DNA of 27,200 nt from Candidatus Nanopelagicales bacterium. Lineage in GTDB: Bacteria; Actinomycetota; Actinomycetes; Nanopelagicales; Nanopelagicaceae. The position numbers and the translations under genes were made by a program. Below are positions 14,466 to 23,363 of this stretch, in pieces. How positions within the stretch are numbered: position 1 is the stretch's first letter; every line of letters begins with the position of its first letter. The stretch spans positions 1 through 27,200 of the forward strand of contig JAURJF010000003.1 of the NCBI GenBank assembly GCA_030832365.1, in the 5' to 3' direction. The notes beneath the pieces are model-generated. The model was not told the origin of the DNA. It worked only from the letters and a program-made list of their open reading frames with translations, and ran no database searches.

Positions 14466-16400
14466 ATGAAGCACCTAAGCCGGATTAAATCGCCTGGCGA
14501 TTTGGCGCGCTTTAGCCAAGAGGAGCTAACAGAGTTAGCTGCAGAGATCAGATCTTTTCTGATTGAGAAAGTATCAAAGTCGGGCGGACACCTAGGGCCA
14601 AATCTTGGAATTGTGGAGTTAAGTATCGCTCTTCATCGCGTATTTGAATCTCCCCAAGATGTCATGGTTTATGACACAGGCCATCAGAGCTATGTCCATA
14701 AGATATTAACCGGTAGAGCTGCAGGATTTGAAAAGCTTCGTCAGCGCGGAGGAATCGCTGGATATCCAAGTAGAGCAGAGAGTGAACATGATGTAATTGA
14801 AAACTCTCACGCCTCAACTGCTCTCTCATGGGCTGATGGAATCGCTCGCGGCTTTGCTCTGCAGAATCAGAGCGATAGAACTGTTGTAGCGGTAGTTGGA
14901 GATGGAGCTCTAACAGGTGGAATGTCTTGGGAGGCTTTAAACAATATTGCTGCTTCAGAAGATCTAAAACTTGTGATTGTTGTTAACGATAATGAACGCT
15001 CTTACTCACCAACTATTGGCGGGGTAGCTACCTATCTTTCAACGCTCCGCGCTACTAAAGGATATGAGAAATTCCTTGATTGGGGAAAGCAAGTATTAGA
15101 AAAGACTCCGGTTGTGGGAAATCCGATCTATGAAACTCTCCATGGAATGAAGAAGGGCATTAAAGATATTGTCGCCCCTCAGGGGATGTTTGAAGATCTA
15201 GGACTAAAGTATTTAGGGCCAGTAGATGGCCATGACATTCCTGCACTTGAGCGAGCTCTAATTCAAGCAAAGAAATTCTCAGGACCGGTATTGGTACATG
15301 CCATCACTGAAAAGGGCCGAGGACATGCTCCAGCGCTCAATGATGAGGCAGAGAAGTTTCATGCAGTTGGAGTCGTTGATCCTGAAACAGGGGAGCCACT
15401 TTCAAATAATGGATCTACCTGGACGAGAGTATTTTCTGAAGCGTTAGTGGAGATTGGGCGAGAGCGAAAAGATGTTGTGGCAATTACCGCCGCTATGCTT
15501 GGTCCAACGGGACTTGATAGATTCCAAGCAGAATTTCCGGAGCGAACATTTGATGTTGGAATCGCAGAGCAGCATGCAGTCACCTCAGCTGCTGGAATGG
15601 CCTACACCGGCCTTCATCCAGTAGTTGCGGTCTATTCAACATTTCTAAACCGCGCATTTGATCAATTGCTACTAGATGTTGGTTTACATAAAGCTGGAGT
15701 TACTTTTGTTTTGGATAGAGCAGGAATAACAGGAGATGATGGACCATCTCACCATGGAATCTGGGATCTAGCACTTACTGGAATTATTCCTAATGCATTT
15801 GTTGCAGCGCCTCGCGATGGGGCAAGGTTGAAAGAGTCGCTAGCAGAGGCTGTTGCAATCTCTGATTCCCCTTCAATTATTCGCTTTCCAAAGGGAGCAA
15901 TTGGAAAAGATCTGCCAGCATTTGAAAGACGTGGCGGGCTAGATGTTCTCTATCGCGGTGAGAGCTCAGATATTCTCCTTGTAAGCATTGGTGCTATGGC
16001 GCCTCTTGCAATTGATGCAGCAGCTCAGGCATTTCGCGAGGGCGTTGGAGTAACCGTCATCGATCCACTCTGGGTTAAGCCTCTACCAGCAGATTCACTT
16101 CTTGCAATGGCTTTAAGATTTAAACGAGTGGTAGTACTAGAAGATGGAATCAAGCATGGCGGAATTGCTAGTACGTTATCTGAGCTATTTCGTGAAAATG
16201 ATTTAGAGATGCCAATTCATTCAATTGGAGTGCCATTGGAATTCATTCAACATTCAAAGCGCGCCGAGATTTTGCAAGATATTGGAATCACTTCACAGAA
16301 CATCAGCCGTCAATTAGTCGGCTGGGCTTCGTTAAATGTTAAGCAGGAAGGGATGCAACTTGCGGCGGATGAAAACGCTGACCGCAAACCGCTTCACTAA
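14466..16400 (+). CDS. dxs: 1-deoxy-D-xylulose-5-phosphate synthase
   Basis: A 644-residue thiamine-diphosphate enzyme that condenses pyruvate and glyceraldehyde-3-phosphate, the first step of the MEP isoprenoid pathway. Visible motifs: GHLGPNLGIVEL and YDTGHQSYVHKILTGR in the N-terminal domain, the ThDP site GDGALTGGMSWEALNN, catalytic Glu368 in DVGIAEQHAV, and DRAGITGDDGPSHHG. The C-terminal domain ends near GITSQNISRQLVGW. About 20 further residues form a tail that overlaps the 3' end of fadB on the other strand over 62 bp (16339-16400); this tail is probably not catalytic. Confidence 0.97.
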   Translation: MKHLSRIKSPGDLARFSQEELTELAAEIRSFLIEKVSKSGGHLGPNLGIVELSIALHRVFESPQDVMVYDTGHQSYVHKILTGRAAGFEKLRQRGGIAGYPSRAESEHDVIENSHASTALSWADGIARGFALQNQSDRTVVAVVGDGALTGGMSWEALNNIAASEDLKLVIVVNDNERSYSPTIGGVATYLSTLRATKGYEKFLDWGKQVLEKTPVVGNPIYETLHGMKKGIKDIVAPQGMFEDLGLKYLGPVDGHDIPALERALIQAKKFSGPVLVHAITEKGRGHAPALNDEAEKFHAVGVVDPETGEPLSNNGSTWTRVFSEALVEIGRERKDVVAITAAMLGPTGLDRFQAEFPERTFDVGIAEQHAVTSAAGMAYTGLHPVVAVYSTFLNRAFDQLLLDVGLHKAGVTFVLDRAGITGDDGPSHHGIWDLALTGIIPNAFVAAPRDGARLKESLAEAVAISDSPSIIRFPKGAIGKDLPAFERRGGLDVLYRGESSDILLVSIGAMAPLAIDAAAQAFREGVGVTVIDPLWVKPLPADSLLAMALRFKRVVVLEDGIKHGGIASTLSELFRENDLEMPIHSIGVPLEFIQHSKRAEILQDIGITSQNISRQLVGWASLNVKQEGMQLAADENADRKPLH

Positions 16401-18438
16401 TTCCTTCTCTATCTAGGTAAGGCAATATCCCGCCCAAGTGCATTGGCCATCCAGCCCCTAACAACATGCAGAGATCAATCTCTGATGCCGTTGCAACAAC
16501 GCCTTCATCGAGCATCATTCTTGCCTCTTGAGCAAGTGCTGAAAGAGCTCTGGTGCGAACTTGCTCTGCAGTTGAAGGTTTATCTCCCTTTTCAATTAAG
16601 GCAATGGCCTCAGGGTTAACGATAAAAGCGCCATTTTCATCTTTGATATAGAAAGTTTTAACGCCTTTCTCCACCATTCGAGAAACAGTAGGGGAGATGC
16701 GATAGCGCGGACCTAGGTTGGCATTTAAAGTCTTAGAGACATGAAGAGCTACTCCAGGGCCAACTAAACCAAATAGTTCAAATGGCGACATTGGAAATCC
16801 AAGTGGACGCAGAGCGTTATCGGCCACATCTGTCGGAGTTCCCTCATCAACAGCATCTGTTACCTCACCCATAAATCTTGTTAGTAGACGATTAACTACA
16901 AATCCTGGAGCATCTTTACAGATAATCATTATTTTCTTTAGCTCTTTGCCTACGCTGATTGCAGTTGCAGTGGTGGCATCATCGGTTTTTGAAGTTCTTG
17001 CAACCTCCAAAAGTGGCATGATGGCAACTGGATTAAAGAAGTGGAATCCAACAACTCGCTCAGGGTTCTTAAGGCCCTCGCCCATTTTCTCAACTGAGAG
17101 TGATGAAGTATTGGTAGCAAGAACACACTCAGGAGAGATTATTGCTTCCAGATCCTTAAATAACTTCTGCTTTATTGAGAGTTCTTCAAATACCGCTTCA
17201 ATTATGAAATCACATCCGGCAAAAGCTGATTGGCTTACAGATCCTGAGATTAGAGACGACAATCTCGTTGCAGCTTCTTGACTTAGTCGCTTTTTCTCTA
17301 CTAACTTCGAAATTTCATTTCTAACCCAAGCCACACCTTTATCGACTCGCTCTTGGTCAAGATCGGTCATAACTACTGGAACTTTTAGATTTCTAATTAT
17401 TAGAAGCGCTAACTGAGAGGCCATTAAGCCTGCTCCGACAACTCCAGCTCTTGTGACCTTTCTAGCAAGAGCTGCCTTTGGAGCGCCCTCGACTTTCTTG
17501 CGCTTCTTTTGAATCAGATTAAATGCATATAGAGATGCTCTTAAAGGATTGCCCATAACTAGGTTTGCCAAGATCTCATCTTCAGCATCAAAGCCTTGAT
17601 CTAGGGTGTTGCTCCTAGCAGCAGAGATGAGTTCTAAGGCGCGTCTTGGAGCCTCAATATCTGCTCCGCCATATTTTTTGGCAATTGCAGCCTTGCCAAC
17701 ATCTAATGCTTTATCCCAATTGGGATCTGTTGAATAATCTTTCCGCTCTATCTTCGCACTTCCTGAAATTATTTTGGCAGCAAAGGCAATTGATTTTTCT
17801 AGAAAATCAGCAGGTTCAAATACTGCATCAACAACTCCAAGGCCCTGAGCCTCTTTTGCCTTCATCATCGTATTGTTATTTAAGGCATTTAAAATAATTA
17901 CTTGGACAGTTCTCTCTGGCCCAATTAATTTCGGAAGAAGAGTTGCTCCACCCCAGCCAGGTACTAATCCAAGGAAGCACTCAGGTAGAGCGGTAAGAGC
18001 AGTCGATGCCATAGTTCGATAATTGCAATGCAGGCCAACTTCAAGGCCACCACCTAGAGCAAGTCCATTGATAAAGGCAAAGGTGACCTTCTTGCTTCTT
18101 CCAAGTCTTTTAAAGATGTCATGTCCCAATTTTCCAAAAGCTAGTGATTGCTCTCTCTTGGCAACATATGAGATGCCAGATAGATCTGCTCCAGCTGCAA
18201 AGATAAAAGGTTTTCCAATAATTGCTATCGCTACCGCATCGCTACTTTCAGCTGCGGTAATTGCATCATTTAGTGAGTTTAGAGATTGGATTCCAAAAGT
18301 ATTTGGCCTGGTGTGATCGTGGCCATTATCTAGAGTTATTAGGGCAAGAGAGCCAGATGCGCCAAAAGCTGATAGATCAACTTGGCGCAGTAGGGCGTTA
18401 GTTACTACCTCATCGGGGGGAGTTGTTATCTCTGACAT
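16339..18438 (-). CDS. fadB: Fatty acid oxidation multifunctional protein (enoyl-CoA hydratase / 3-hydroxyacyl-CoA dehydrogenase)
   Basis: A 699-residue fusion catalysing the middle two steps of beta-oxidation. Residues ~20-220 are a crotonase domain with oxyanion segment NGLALGGGLEV and the acid/base pair Glu133 and Glu153, spaced as in E. coli FadB. From ~328 comes the dehydrogenase: NAD-binding GVVGAGLMASQ (332-342), ATNTSSLS, catalytic His466 in GFHFFNP, KDAPGFVVNRLL, and a C-terminal helical pair ending HPPQVASLPA as in other actinobacterial members. It follows fadA by five bases on the minus strand, with GGGAG upstream as a ribosome-binding site. The end overlaps dxs. Confidence 0.95.
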   Translation of the reverse strand: MSEITTPPDEVVTNALLRQVDLSAFGASGSLALITLDNGHDHTRPNTFGIQSLNSLNDAITAAESSDAVAIAIIGKPFIFAAGADLSGISYVAKREQSLAFGKLGHDIFKRLGRSKKVTFAFINGLALGGGLEVGLHCNYRTMASTALTALPECFLGLVPGWGGATLLPKLIGPERTVQVIILNALNNNTMMKAKEAQGLGVVDAVFEPADFLEKSIAFAAKIISGSAKIERKDYSTDPNWDKALDVGKAAIAKKYGGADIEAPRRALELISAARSNTLDQGFDAEDEILANLVMGNPLRASLYAFNLIQKKRKKVEGAPKAALARKVTRAGVVGAGLMASQLALLIIRNLKVPVVMTDLDQERVDKGVAWVRNEISKLVEKKRLSQEAATRLSSLISGSVSQSAFAGCDFIIEAVFEELSIKQKLFKDLEAIISPECVLATNTSSLSVEKMGEGLKNPERVVGFHFFNPVAIMPLLEVARTSKTDDATTATAISVGKELKKIMIICKDAPGFVVNRLLTRFMGEVTDAVDEGTPTDVADNALRPLGFPMSPFELFGLVGPGVALHVSKTLNANLGPRYRISPTVSRMVEKGVKTFYIKDENGAFIVNPEAIALIEKGDKPSTAEQVRTRALSALAQEARMMLDEGVVATASEIDLCMLLGAGWPMHLGGILPYLDREGISEAVCGQRFHPPQVASLPA

Positions 18439-18443
18439 ATCGC

Positions 18444-19646
18444 TTATGCTCCCTTTTTATAATTTGGGTTCTCCCAGATGATGGTTCCACCCATTCCAAG
18501 TCCAATACACATAGTGGTAATTCCATATCTCACTTCTGGGTGATCTTTAAAGCCCTCAGCAAGGTTGAGAATTAAACGAATTCCAGATGAGGCAAGTGGA
18601 TGGCCAACAGCAATTGCTCCACCATAGAGATTTACTCTTGGATCATCATCGCCAATTCCAAAGTAGTCAAGGAATGAGAGAACCTGGATTGAGAATGCTT
18701 CATTTATCTCAAATAAACCAATATCTTCAATCTTTAAGCCTGCCTTATCAAGAGCCTTAAGCGTTGATGGCACAGGTCCATATCCCATAATCTCAGGCTC
18801 AACTCCTGCAAATGCAAATGTAATCATTCTGGCCTTTGGTGATAGACCCAGCTCTTTAGCTTTACTCTCGCTCGCAAGAAGTGCTGCTGTTGCACCATCG
18901 TTGAGTCCTGCCGCATTTCCAGCAGTAACTCTGCCCTGAGGGCGAAATGGAGTCTTGAGAGCGGCAAGTGCTTCAAGTGTTGTTCCAGGTCTTGGTGGTT
19001 CATCAACTGTTGCAACCCCCCAACCTTGCTCAGCGTTTCTAACTGCAACTGGAATTAAATTGGGTTGAATCTTTCCGCTCTTATATGCAGCAGCAGTTTT
19101 TTCTTGAGAGCGAAGAGCGTATTTATCTGTGCGCTCTTTAGTTAAGTGTGGGAATTTATCGTGGAGACGCTCTGCCGTATTTCCCATAGAAAGCGCATCG
19201 GTATCAACTAATTTCTCTGCTAAATATCTAGGGTTTGGATCCATCCCATCGCCCATTGGGTGATTGCCCATATGTTCAACTCCGCCAGCGATTGCAAGAT
19301 CATAAGCACCCATCGCAATAGATCCAGCGAGAGTAGTTACTGAAGTTAGCGCGCCTGCGCACCAACGATCTATTGAATATCCTGGAACAGTATTTGGAAT
19401 TCCTGCAAGAAGTGATGCGCTTCTACCAATATTCATTCCTTGATCGCCATATTGAGTAGCAGCAGCAATTGCTACATCATCAATTTCAGATGGCTTAACC
19501 GATGGATTTCGCTCAAGAAGGCCGCGGATAGTTCGAACAATAATGTCATCGGCGCGGGTGCCGGCATATAAACTTCCAGCTTTTCCAAAAGGAGAGCGAA
19601 CAGCATCAAGAAGAACTACATTTGTTGAGGTGGTGGCAGTATTCAT
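18444..19646 (-). CDS. fadA: Acetyl-CoA acyltransferase (3-ketoacyl-CoA thiolase)
   Basis: A 400-residue thiolase: nucleophile Cys96 in RWCAGALTS, His349 in YGGAIAVGHPLASSG, and Cys380 in TTMCIGLGMGG form the complete active site. It removes acetyl-CoA in the last step of beta-oxidation, partnered with FadB encoded immediately downstream. Degradative thiolase is favoured over acetoacetyl-CoA synthesis because of that partnership. The ATG at 19646 is six bases after TAACCT, whose first three bases are the stop codon of the upstream ABC ATPase gene, so fadAB has its own promoter wedged into the end of the transporter operon. Confidence 0.94.
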   Translation of the reverse strand: MNTATTSTNVVLLDAVRSPFGKAGSLYAGTRADDIIVRTIRGLLERNPSVKPSEIDDVAIAAATQYGDQGMNIGRSASLLAGIPNTVPGYSIDRWCAGALTSVTTLAGSIAMGAYDLAIAGGVEHMGNHPMGDGMDPNPRYLAEKLVDTDALSMGNTAERLHDKFPHLTKERTDKYALRSQEKTAAAYKSGKIQPNLIPVAVRNAEQGWGVATVDEPPRPGTTLEALAALKTPFRPQGRVTAGNAAGLNDGATAALLASESKAKELGLSPKARMITFAFAGVEPEIMGYGPVPSTLKALDKAGLKIEDIGLFEINEAFSIQVLSFLDYFGIGDDDPRVNLYGGAIAVGHPLASSGIRLILNLAEGFKDHPEVRYGITTMCIGLGMGGTIIWENPNYKKGA

Positions 19647-19658
19647 ACCGCTAGGTTA
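19647..19658 (-). promoter_or_regulatory. Leaderless promoter -10 of fadAB, overlapping an upstream stop codon
   Basis: Minus-strand TAACCT (plus coordinates 19653-19658), then six bases, then the fadA ATG. The TAA is at the same time the stop codon of the ABC transporter ATPase gene. Confidence 0.55.
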
Positions 19659-20720
19659 CTGGTCAGTAGCCTTTTCTGGCACCCATCTAATCGGCCCTTT
19701 ATGGCTAACAAAGATATTTGAGCCAACTTCAAGGCCCTTGGTATCTGTGACCCTGGCCCTTACTACCTGAGCAAGGCCGGCGAAGTTCAGCTCGACTAGG
19801 GCGTCATGGCCGTAGTAATTGATTTTGCTGATCTTGGCCGAAACTCTTCTCTCACCAGGCTCGAGATTTAGCGCTATCTCCTCAGGGCGAACCAAGATCT
19901 GGCCAGATTCATATCCAGCTCTCTGCCCTATCTGCTCAACTGGGCTATTAAGAGGGGAGAGGTATTGATTACCTTCAATTTTATTTGCAGGAAGAGTGAG
20001 AATATCTCCAGTGCTCTCAGCTGCTGCCGCAGAGATTGGTTTTAGATAAACCTCAGATGGGCTTCCTGATTGCACTACCTGCCCATCGCGCATCAAAGCG
20101 ATGATATCTGCAGAAACTAAAGCATCTTCGCGGTCATGGGTGACCATAATTGAGGTGGTTTTACTAGATTTCAAAAGAGTGACTACTTCCTGGCTAATTT
20201 CAGCTCTTAAGGTTTGATCAAGTGCGGCAAAGGGTTCATCAAGCAAAATCATCGCTGGCTTCATAGCAAGTGCGCGAGCCAGCGCAATTCGAGTCTGCTG
20301 CCCACCACTTAATTCTTGCGGAAGTCTCTTCTGATAATTTGGCATACCAACTAAATCCAGTAGCTCCTCTACCAACTCATCTCTTTCTTTTTTGGAAGTT
20401 TTCTTCCCTAAAGAAAAAGAGACATTCTCTTCTACCGAGAGGTGAGGAAAGAGACCGCCTTCTTGCGGGACATAACCAATGTTTCGCTTATGGGGCGGAA
20501 GGACTAGAGATGAGACGCTAACTAATTGCTTACCAAATCTAATTGCCCCACCTCTTGGTGTAATCAGGCCCGCGATACTTCTCAGCAGAGTTGTTTTGCC
20601 GCAACCTGATGGACCTAATATCGCTGCAAATGATCCAGAGGAGATAGATAAATCAAGGTTTTTTAGGATTATTCGATCTCCCAACTCAACTGTTAAATCT
20701 CTAATCTCTAGCGAGCTCAT
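19656..20720 (-). CDS. ABC transporter ATP-binding protein, Fe3+-type (FbpC/PotA family)
   Basis: A 354-residue ATPase energising the importer encoded upstream. Walker A GPSGCGKT (36-43), Q-loop YVPQEGG, signature LSGGQ (137-141), Walker B MILLDEP and the switch histidine in MVTHDRE are intact. From about residue 240 there is a C-terminal regulatory region with a TOBE-like domain (LVRPEEIALNLEPGE and VRARVTD). Its ATG overlaps the permease stop by ATGA, so the three genes are one operon ordered binding protein, permease, ATPase. Confidence 0.93.
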   Translation of the reverse strand: MSSLEIRDLTVELGDRIILKNLDLSISSGSFAAILGPSGCGKTTLLRSIAGLITPRGGAIRFGKQLVSVSSLVLPPHKRNIGYVPQEGGLFPHLSVEENVSFSLGKKTSKKERDELVEELLDLVGMPNYQKRLPQELSGGQQTRIALARALAMKPAMILLDEPFAALDQTLRAEISQEVVTLLKSSKTTSIMVTHDREDALVSADIIALMRDGQVVQSGSPSEVYLKPISAAAAESTGDILTLPANKIEGNQYLSPLNSPVEQIGQRAGYESGQILVRPEEIALNLEPGERRVSAKISKINYYGHDALVELNFAGLAQVVRARVTDTKGLEVGSNIFVSHKGPIRWVPEKATDQ

Positions 20721-22267
20721 ATCTGATCACCTCCGATTCCATCACCCTCATCCGGCCGGTTAATTAAGAAAGTTGGAATTGCTGCGATTAGGACTAAGAG
20801 TAAAGCGTAGGGAGCAGCTTCGTTAAATCGAAATATCGAGCTATAGCTCCACATCTGTGTGGCAAGAGTTTCAAAGCCAATTGGTTTCAGCATTAACGTG
20901 GCGGGAAGTTCCTTCATTGCAGCTAGCAAGACCAACAAAGTTCCGCTTAATAGCCCTGGAGTGGCAAGGGGGATTACAACTCTTCTAAATGTTGCTGATT
21001 TTGGCAGGCCTAGGGTTGCCGATATCTCAATTAAATTCTTTGGAACTCTATCAACGCTACTTCTCACTGACCCTACTGCTTTAGCCATAAAGAGCAGGGC
21101 ATAGGCAAATGAGAGAAGTAGCAGGCTCTGATAGAGCCAAGGAATAGATGATCCAAATGAAACTAGAGCAAGGCCCATAACAATTCCTGGCAGAGCGTGA
21201 ACAATTAATATCGCCTTATCGCTAACTCTGCCAAGCCTAGATCCTTGAGCAGAGAGAACTCCAACAGGAAGAGCGAGAGTAAGTGCAATCAACGCGCCAA
21301 GGCAGGCAGCGATTAGAGTCGATATCGATGCTTTGAATAAAAGTGAGTAGTTAATGCTTGTTGAGTTTGCAAGAAAAATAGAGAGAAGCTGAAAAAGTGG
21401 TATCGCAAGGCCAAGTGCAAGATATGAACCGATACCAAAGAGCGCTATCAACTTAACCTTTAATTTGTCATTGGTTTTAGCTCGCTTGATAATTCGATTC
21501 GATGATTTGATGATATGCAACCTCTGCCGGCTTCGCTCCTCAAGCCTAATAACTAGCGCAGAGATTGCCACCAAGATCAATGCCAAGATAGATGCACTTG
21601 AGCGATCAAAAGAGCCTCGATAAATATTTTCAATTGCTCTAGTTAGAGTATCTACTCCTAAAAGCGAGATGGCTCCAAAATCGCTTAAGACATAGAGAGC
21701 GGAAAGCAGAGAGCCTGCGGCAACTGAATTCTTAATCTGTGGCCATGTAACTCTTACAAATATCTGTAAACCATTTAAGCCAAGAGTTTGAGCAACTTCA
21801 TAGGTAGACCAATCGCTGCGGCGAAGAGCTGCCAGAGTTGTCAGGGTTATATATGGAGTTGTTGCAAGAACTAAAACAAAGAGAGCAGCCCAGAGGCCCT
21901 TAAATCCAGGAATTAGGGAGATCCAGCTATAGGTAAATACATAACTAGGAATCGCTACTGGCAAAATTACAAGAGCTTGAAGTGCTGATCTAAATGGAAG
22001 ATCAATATTAAATAACGTCCAAGCTAAAGCAAGGCCAATTAGAGTCGATAGAGCAGTAACTGCAGCGGTTAAACCTAAGGTAGTTGCCAAGATTTCAAGA
22101 GTCTTACTTCTAAATAAAATCAGCGAAATTTCTGAAATCTCTGCATCTATCGCTCGCCTAAATAGATAGAACAGTGGCAAGCTGGCAGCAAGAAGTGCGA
22201 TTGTTGATGCTACAAGCAGGGCAATACTTGGTCGAGATTGCCTCCTAGCCCAACCCTCTTGGCTCAA
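20717..22267 (-). CDS. ABC transporter permease, fused two-domain FbpB type
   Basis: A membrane protein with about twelve hydrophobic helices in two homologous halves. Each half has an EAA-like cytoplasmic loop: VAQTLGLNGLQIFVRVTWPQ in the first and ISATLGLPKSATFRRVVIPL in the second, so one polypeptide supplies both permease domains as in FbpB/AfuB iron transporters. I place the start at TTG 22267 (516 residues) because CAGGAG lies at proper distance before it; a TTG at 22282 would add five residues but would lie upstream of that ribosome-binding site. The gap to the binding-protein gene is short. Confidence 0.9.
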   Translation of the reverse strand: MSQEGWARRQSRPSIALLVASTIALLAASLPLFYLFRRAIDAEISEISLILFRSKTLEILATTLGLTAAVTALSTLIGLALAWTLFNIDLPFRSALQALVILPVAIPSYVFTYSWISLIPGFKGLWAALFVLVLATTPYITLTTLAALRRSDWSTYEVAQTLGLNGLQIFVRVTWPQIKNSVAAGSLLSALYVLSDFGAISLLGVDTLTRAIENIYRGSFDRSSASILALILVAISALVIRLEERSRQRLHIIKSSNRIIKRAKTNDKLKVKLIALFGIGSYLALGLAIPLFQLLSIFLANSTSINYSLLFKASISTLIAACLGALIALTLALPVGVLSAQGSRLGRVSDKAILIVHALPGIVMGLALVSFGSSIPWLYQSLLLLSFAYALLFMAKAVGSVRSSVDRVPKNLIEISATLGLPKSATFRRVVIPLATPGLLSGTLLVLLAAMKELPATLMLKPIGFETLATQMWSYSSIFRFNEAAPYALLLVLIAAIPTFLINRPDEGDGIGGDQI

Positions 22268-22293
22268 GCCAGGCTCCTGCAATTTAATGGAAA

Positions 22294-23304
22294 TTAGATC
22301 AACCCCACTTTGATAAGTAAGGCTTGGGTCTTAGATAAATTAGCAAGGAGTGAAAGATCCACCCGTGGCGATGGAATTTCTCTTAGCGGTGGAAGCCCTA
22401 CTGGGTAGGCATCTGTTAGAACTAGAGAGTATTCATAAGTTGCCTTGACAAATTCTCTCTGAACTTCATCATTTAGCAAATAAGTTAGGAGATCAAGTGA
22501 GACTTGAGAATTAGTAGCAGTTTTCAGTATTCCAGCTCCAGCAACATTTATCATATTTCCAGTGTCACCTGGAGCGAAGAATCCATTGGCAACTGCAATT
22601 TCGCGCCCTAGCGCCTTTGAGACCTCCCATAGGTAATAGTGATTTACTAAACCAAGATCAATCTCACCGGCATCAATTGCCGCCACAATTTGAGAGTTCT
22701 TCTCATAAAGTTTTACATCATTGGCTTTGAGTTTCTCTAGCCAATTAGCTGCTGCTGCCTCACCTCTTGATTGAATTAGCGCGGTGATAAATGCTTGGAA
22801 TGATGAATTTGTGGGAGCGATTCCTATTTTGGAACGGTAGATCGGCAGAGTTAATTGATCGATACTGTTAGGAAGATTTTTGACTCGCTCTGGTGAGTAG
22901 GCAAAGACGCGAGCTCTGCCAGTGATTCCAACCCAATCTGATCTACTGGATCGATATTTATCTTCAACGCGATCTAAAACCTGCTGATCTAGTTGTGCAA
23001 ACAAACCAGCTTCACTAATTGCACCTAGCGCTCCCGCATCCTGGGAGATAAATAAATCTGCAGGCGAGTTTGTACCTTCTTCAAGGAGTTGAGCAGCAAG
23101 GGCAGCTGAATCCCCGTAGCGAACATCTAATTTGGCTCCGGTAAGAGCGGTGAACTGATTTAGAAATGGGGAGATAAAGCTTTCGCTCCGGCCTGAGTAG
23201 ATAACCAAACTCTCGCTCTTTTGAGATGCGCAGCCGGTAAGAAGGCTCGCGCCAAGGCTTAGGGCAAGGGCGAGAGTGATAAATCGGAGTCTTTTAAGAG
23301 CCAC
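22294..23304 (-). CDS. Fe3+-type ABC transporter substrate-binding lipoprotein
   Basis: A 336-residue extracellular solute-binding protein of the FbpA/AfuA/FutA group. The N-terminus is basic, then hydrophobic, with lipobox LLTGC (Cys25), so it is anchored in the outer leaflet of the membrane. The mature part starts with ESLVIYSGRSE and later has VNHYYLWEV; the paired tyrosines in that motif coordinate ferric iron in characterised members. Ferric iron is therefore the likely ligand, inferred from family. The start is GTG at 23304, six bases after a TAACCT -10 element. A perfect palindrome overlaps the promoter upstream. Confidence 0.93.
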   Translation of the reverse strand: MALKRLRFITLALALSLGASLLTGCASQKSESLVIYSGRSESFISPFLNQFTALTGAKLDVRYGDSAALAAQLLEEGTNSPADLFISQDAGALGAISEAGLFAQLDQQVLDRVEDKYRSSRSDWVGITGRARVFAYSPERVKNLPNSIDQLTLPIYRSKIGIAPTNSSFQAFITALIQSRGEAAAANWLEKLKANDVKLYEKNSQIVAAIDAGEIDLGLVNHYYLWEVSKALGREIAVANGFFAPGDTGNMINVAGAGILKTATNSQVSLDLLTYLLNDEVQREFVKATYEYSLVLTDAYPVGLPPLREIPSPRVDLSLLANLSKTQALLIKVGLI

Positions 23305-23316
23305 ATAGAGAGGTTA
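23305..23316 (-). promoter_or_regulatory. Leaderless promoter -10 of the iron transporter operon
   Basis: Minus-strand TAACCT (plus coordinates 23311-23316) six bases before the GTG start. A TTGCTT 18 bases further upstream is a possible -35 and overlaps the palindrome at 23337-23352. Confidence 0.55.
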
Positions 23317-23336
23317 TCTCGCAATGGGGTATTTAA

Positions 23337-23352
23337 GCAACATTTATGTTGC
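23337..23352. promoter_or_regulatory. Perfect 16-bp palindromic operator candidate before the iron transporter operon
   Basis: GCAACATTTATGTTGC: two 7-bp arms that are exact inverted copies around TT. It covers about -33 to -48 relative to the GTG at 23304, where the -35 element of the leaderless promoter would be. It does not match the DtxR/IdeR iron box. It has no T run, so it is unlikely to be a terminator for the upstream rnd gene. Confidence 0.5.
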
Positions 23353-23363
23353 GTAATTCACCT

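Noticed and set aside
23337..23352. Palindrome before the iron transporter considered as an IdeR/DtxR box or as a terminator for rnd
   Set aside because: It shares no core with the TTAGGTTAGG-type iron box and has no T run after it; kept only as an operator of unknown regulator.
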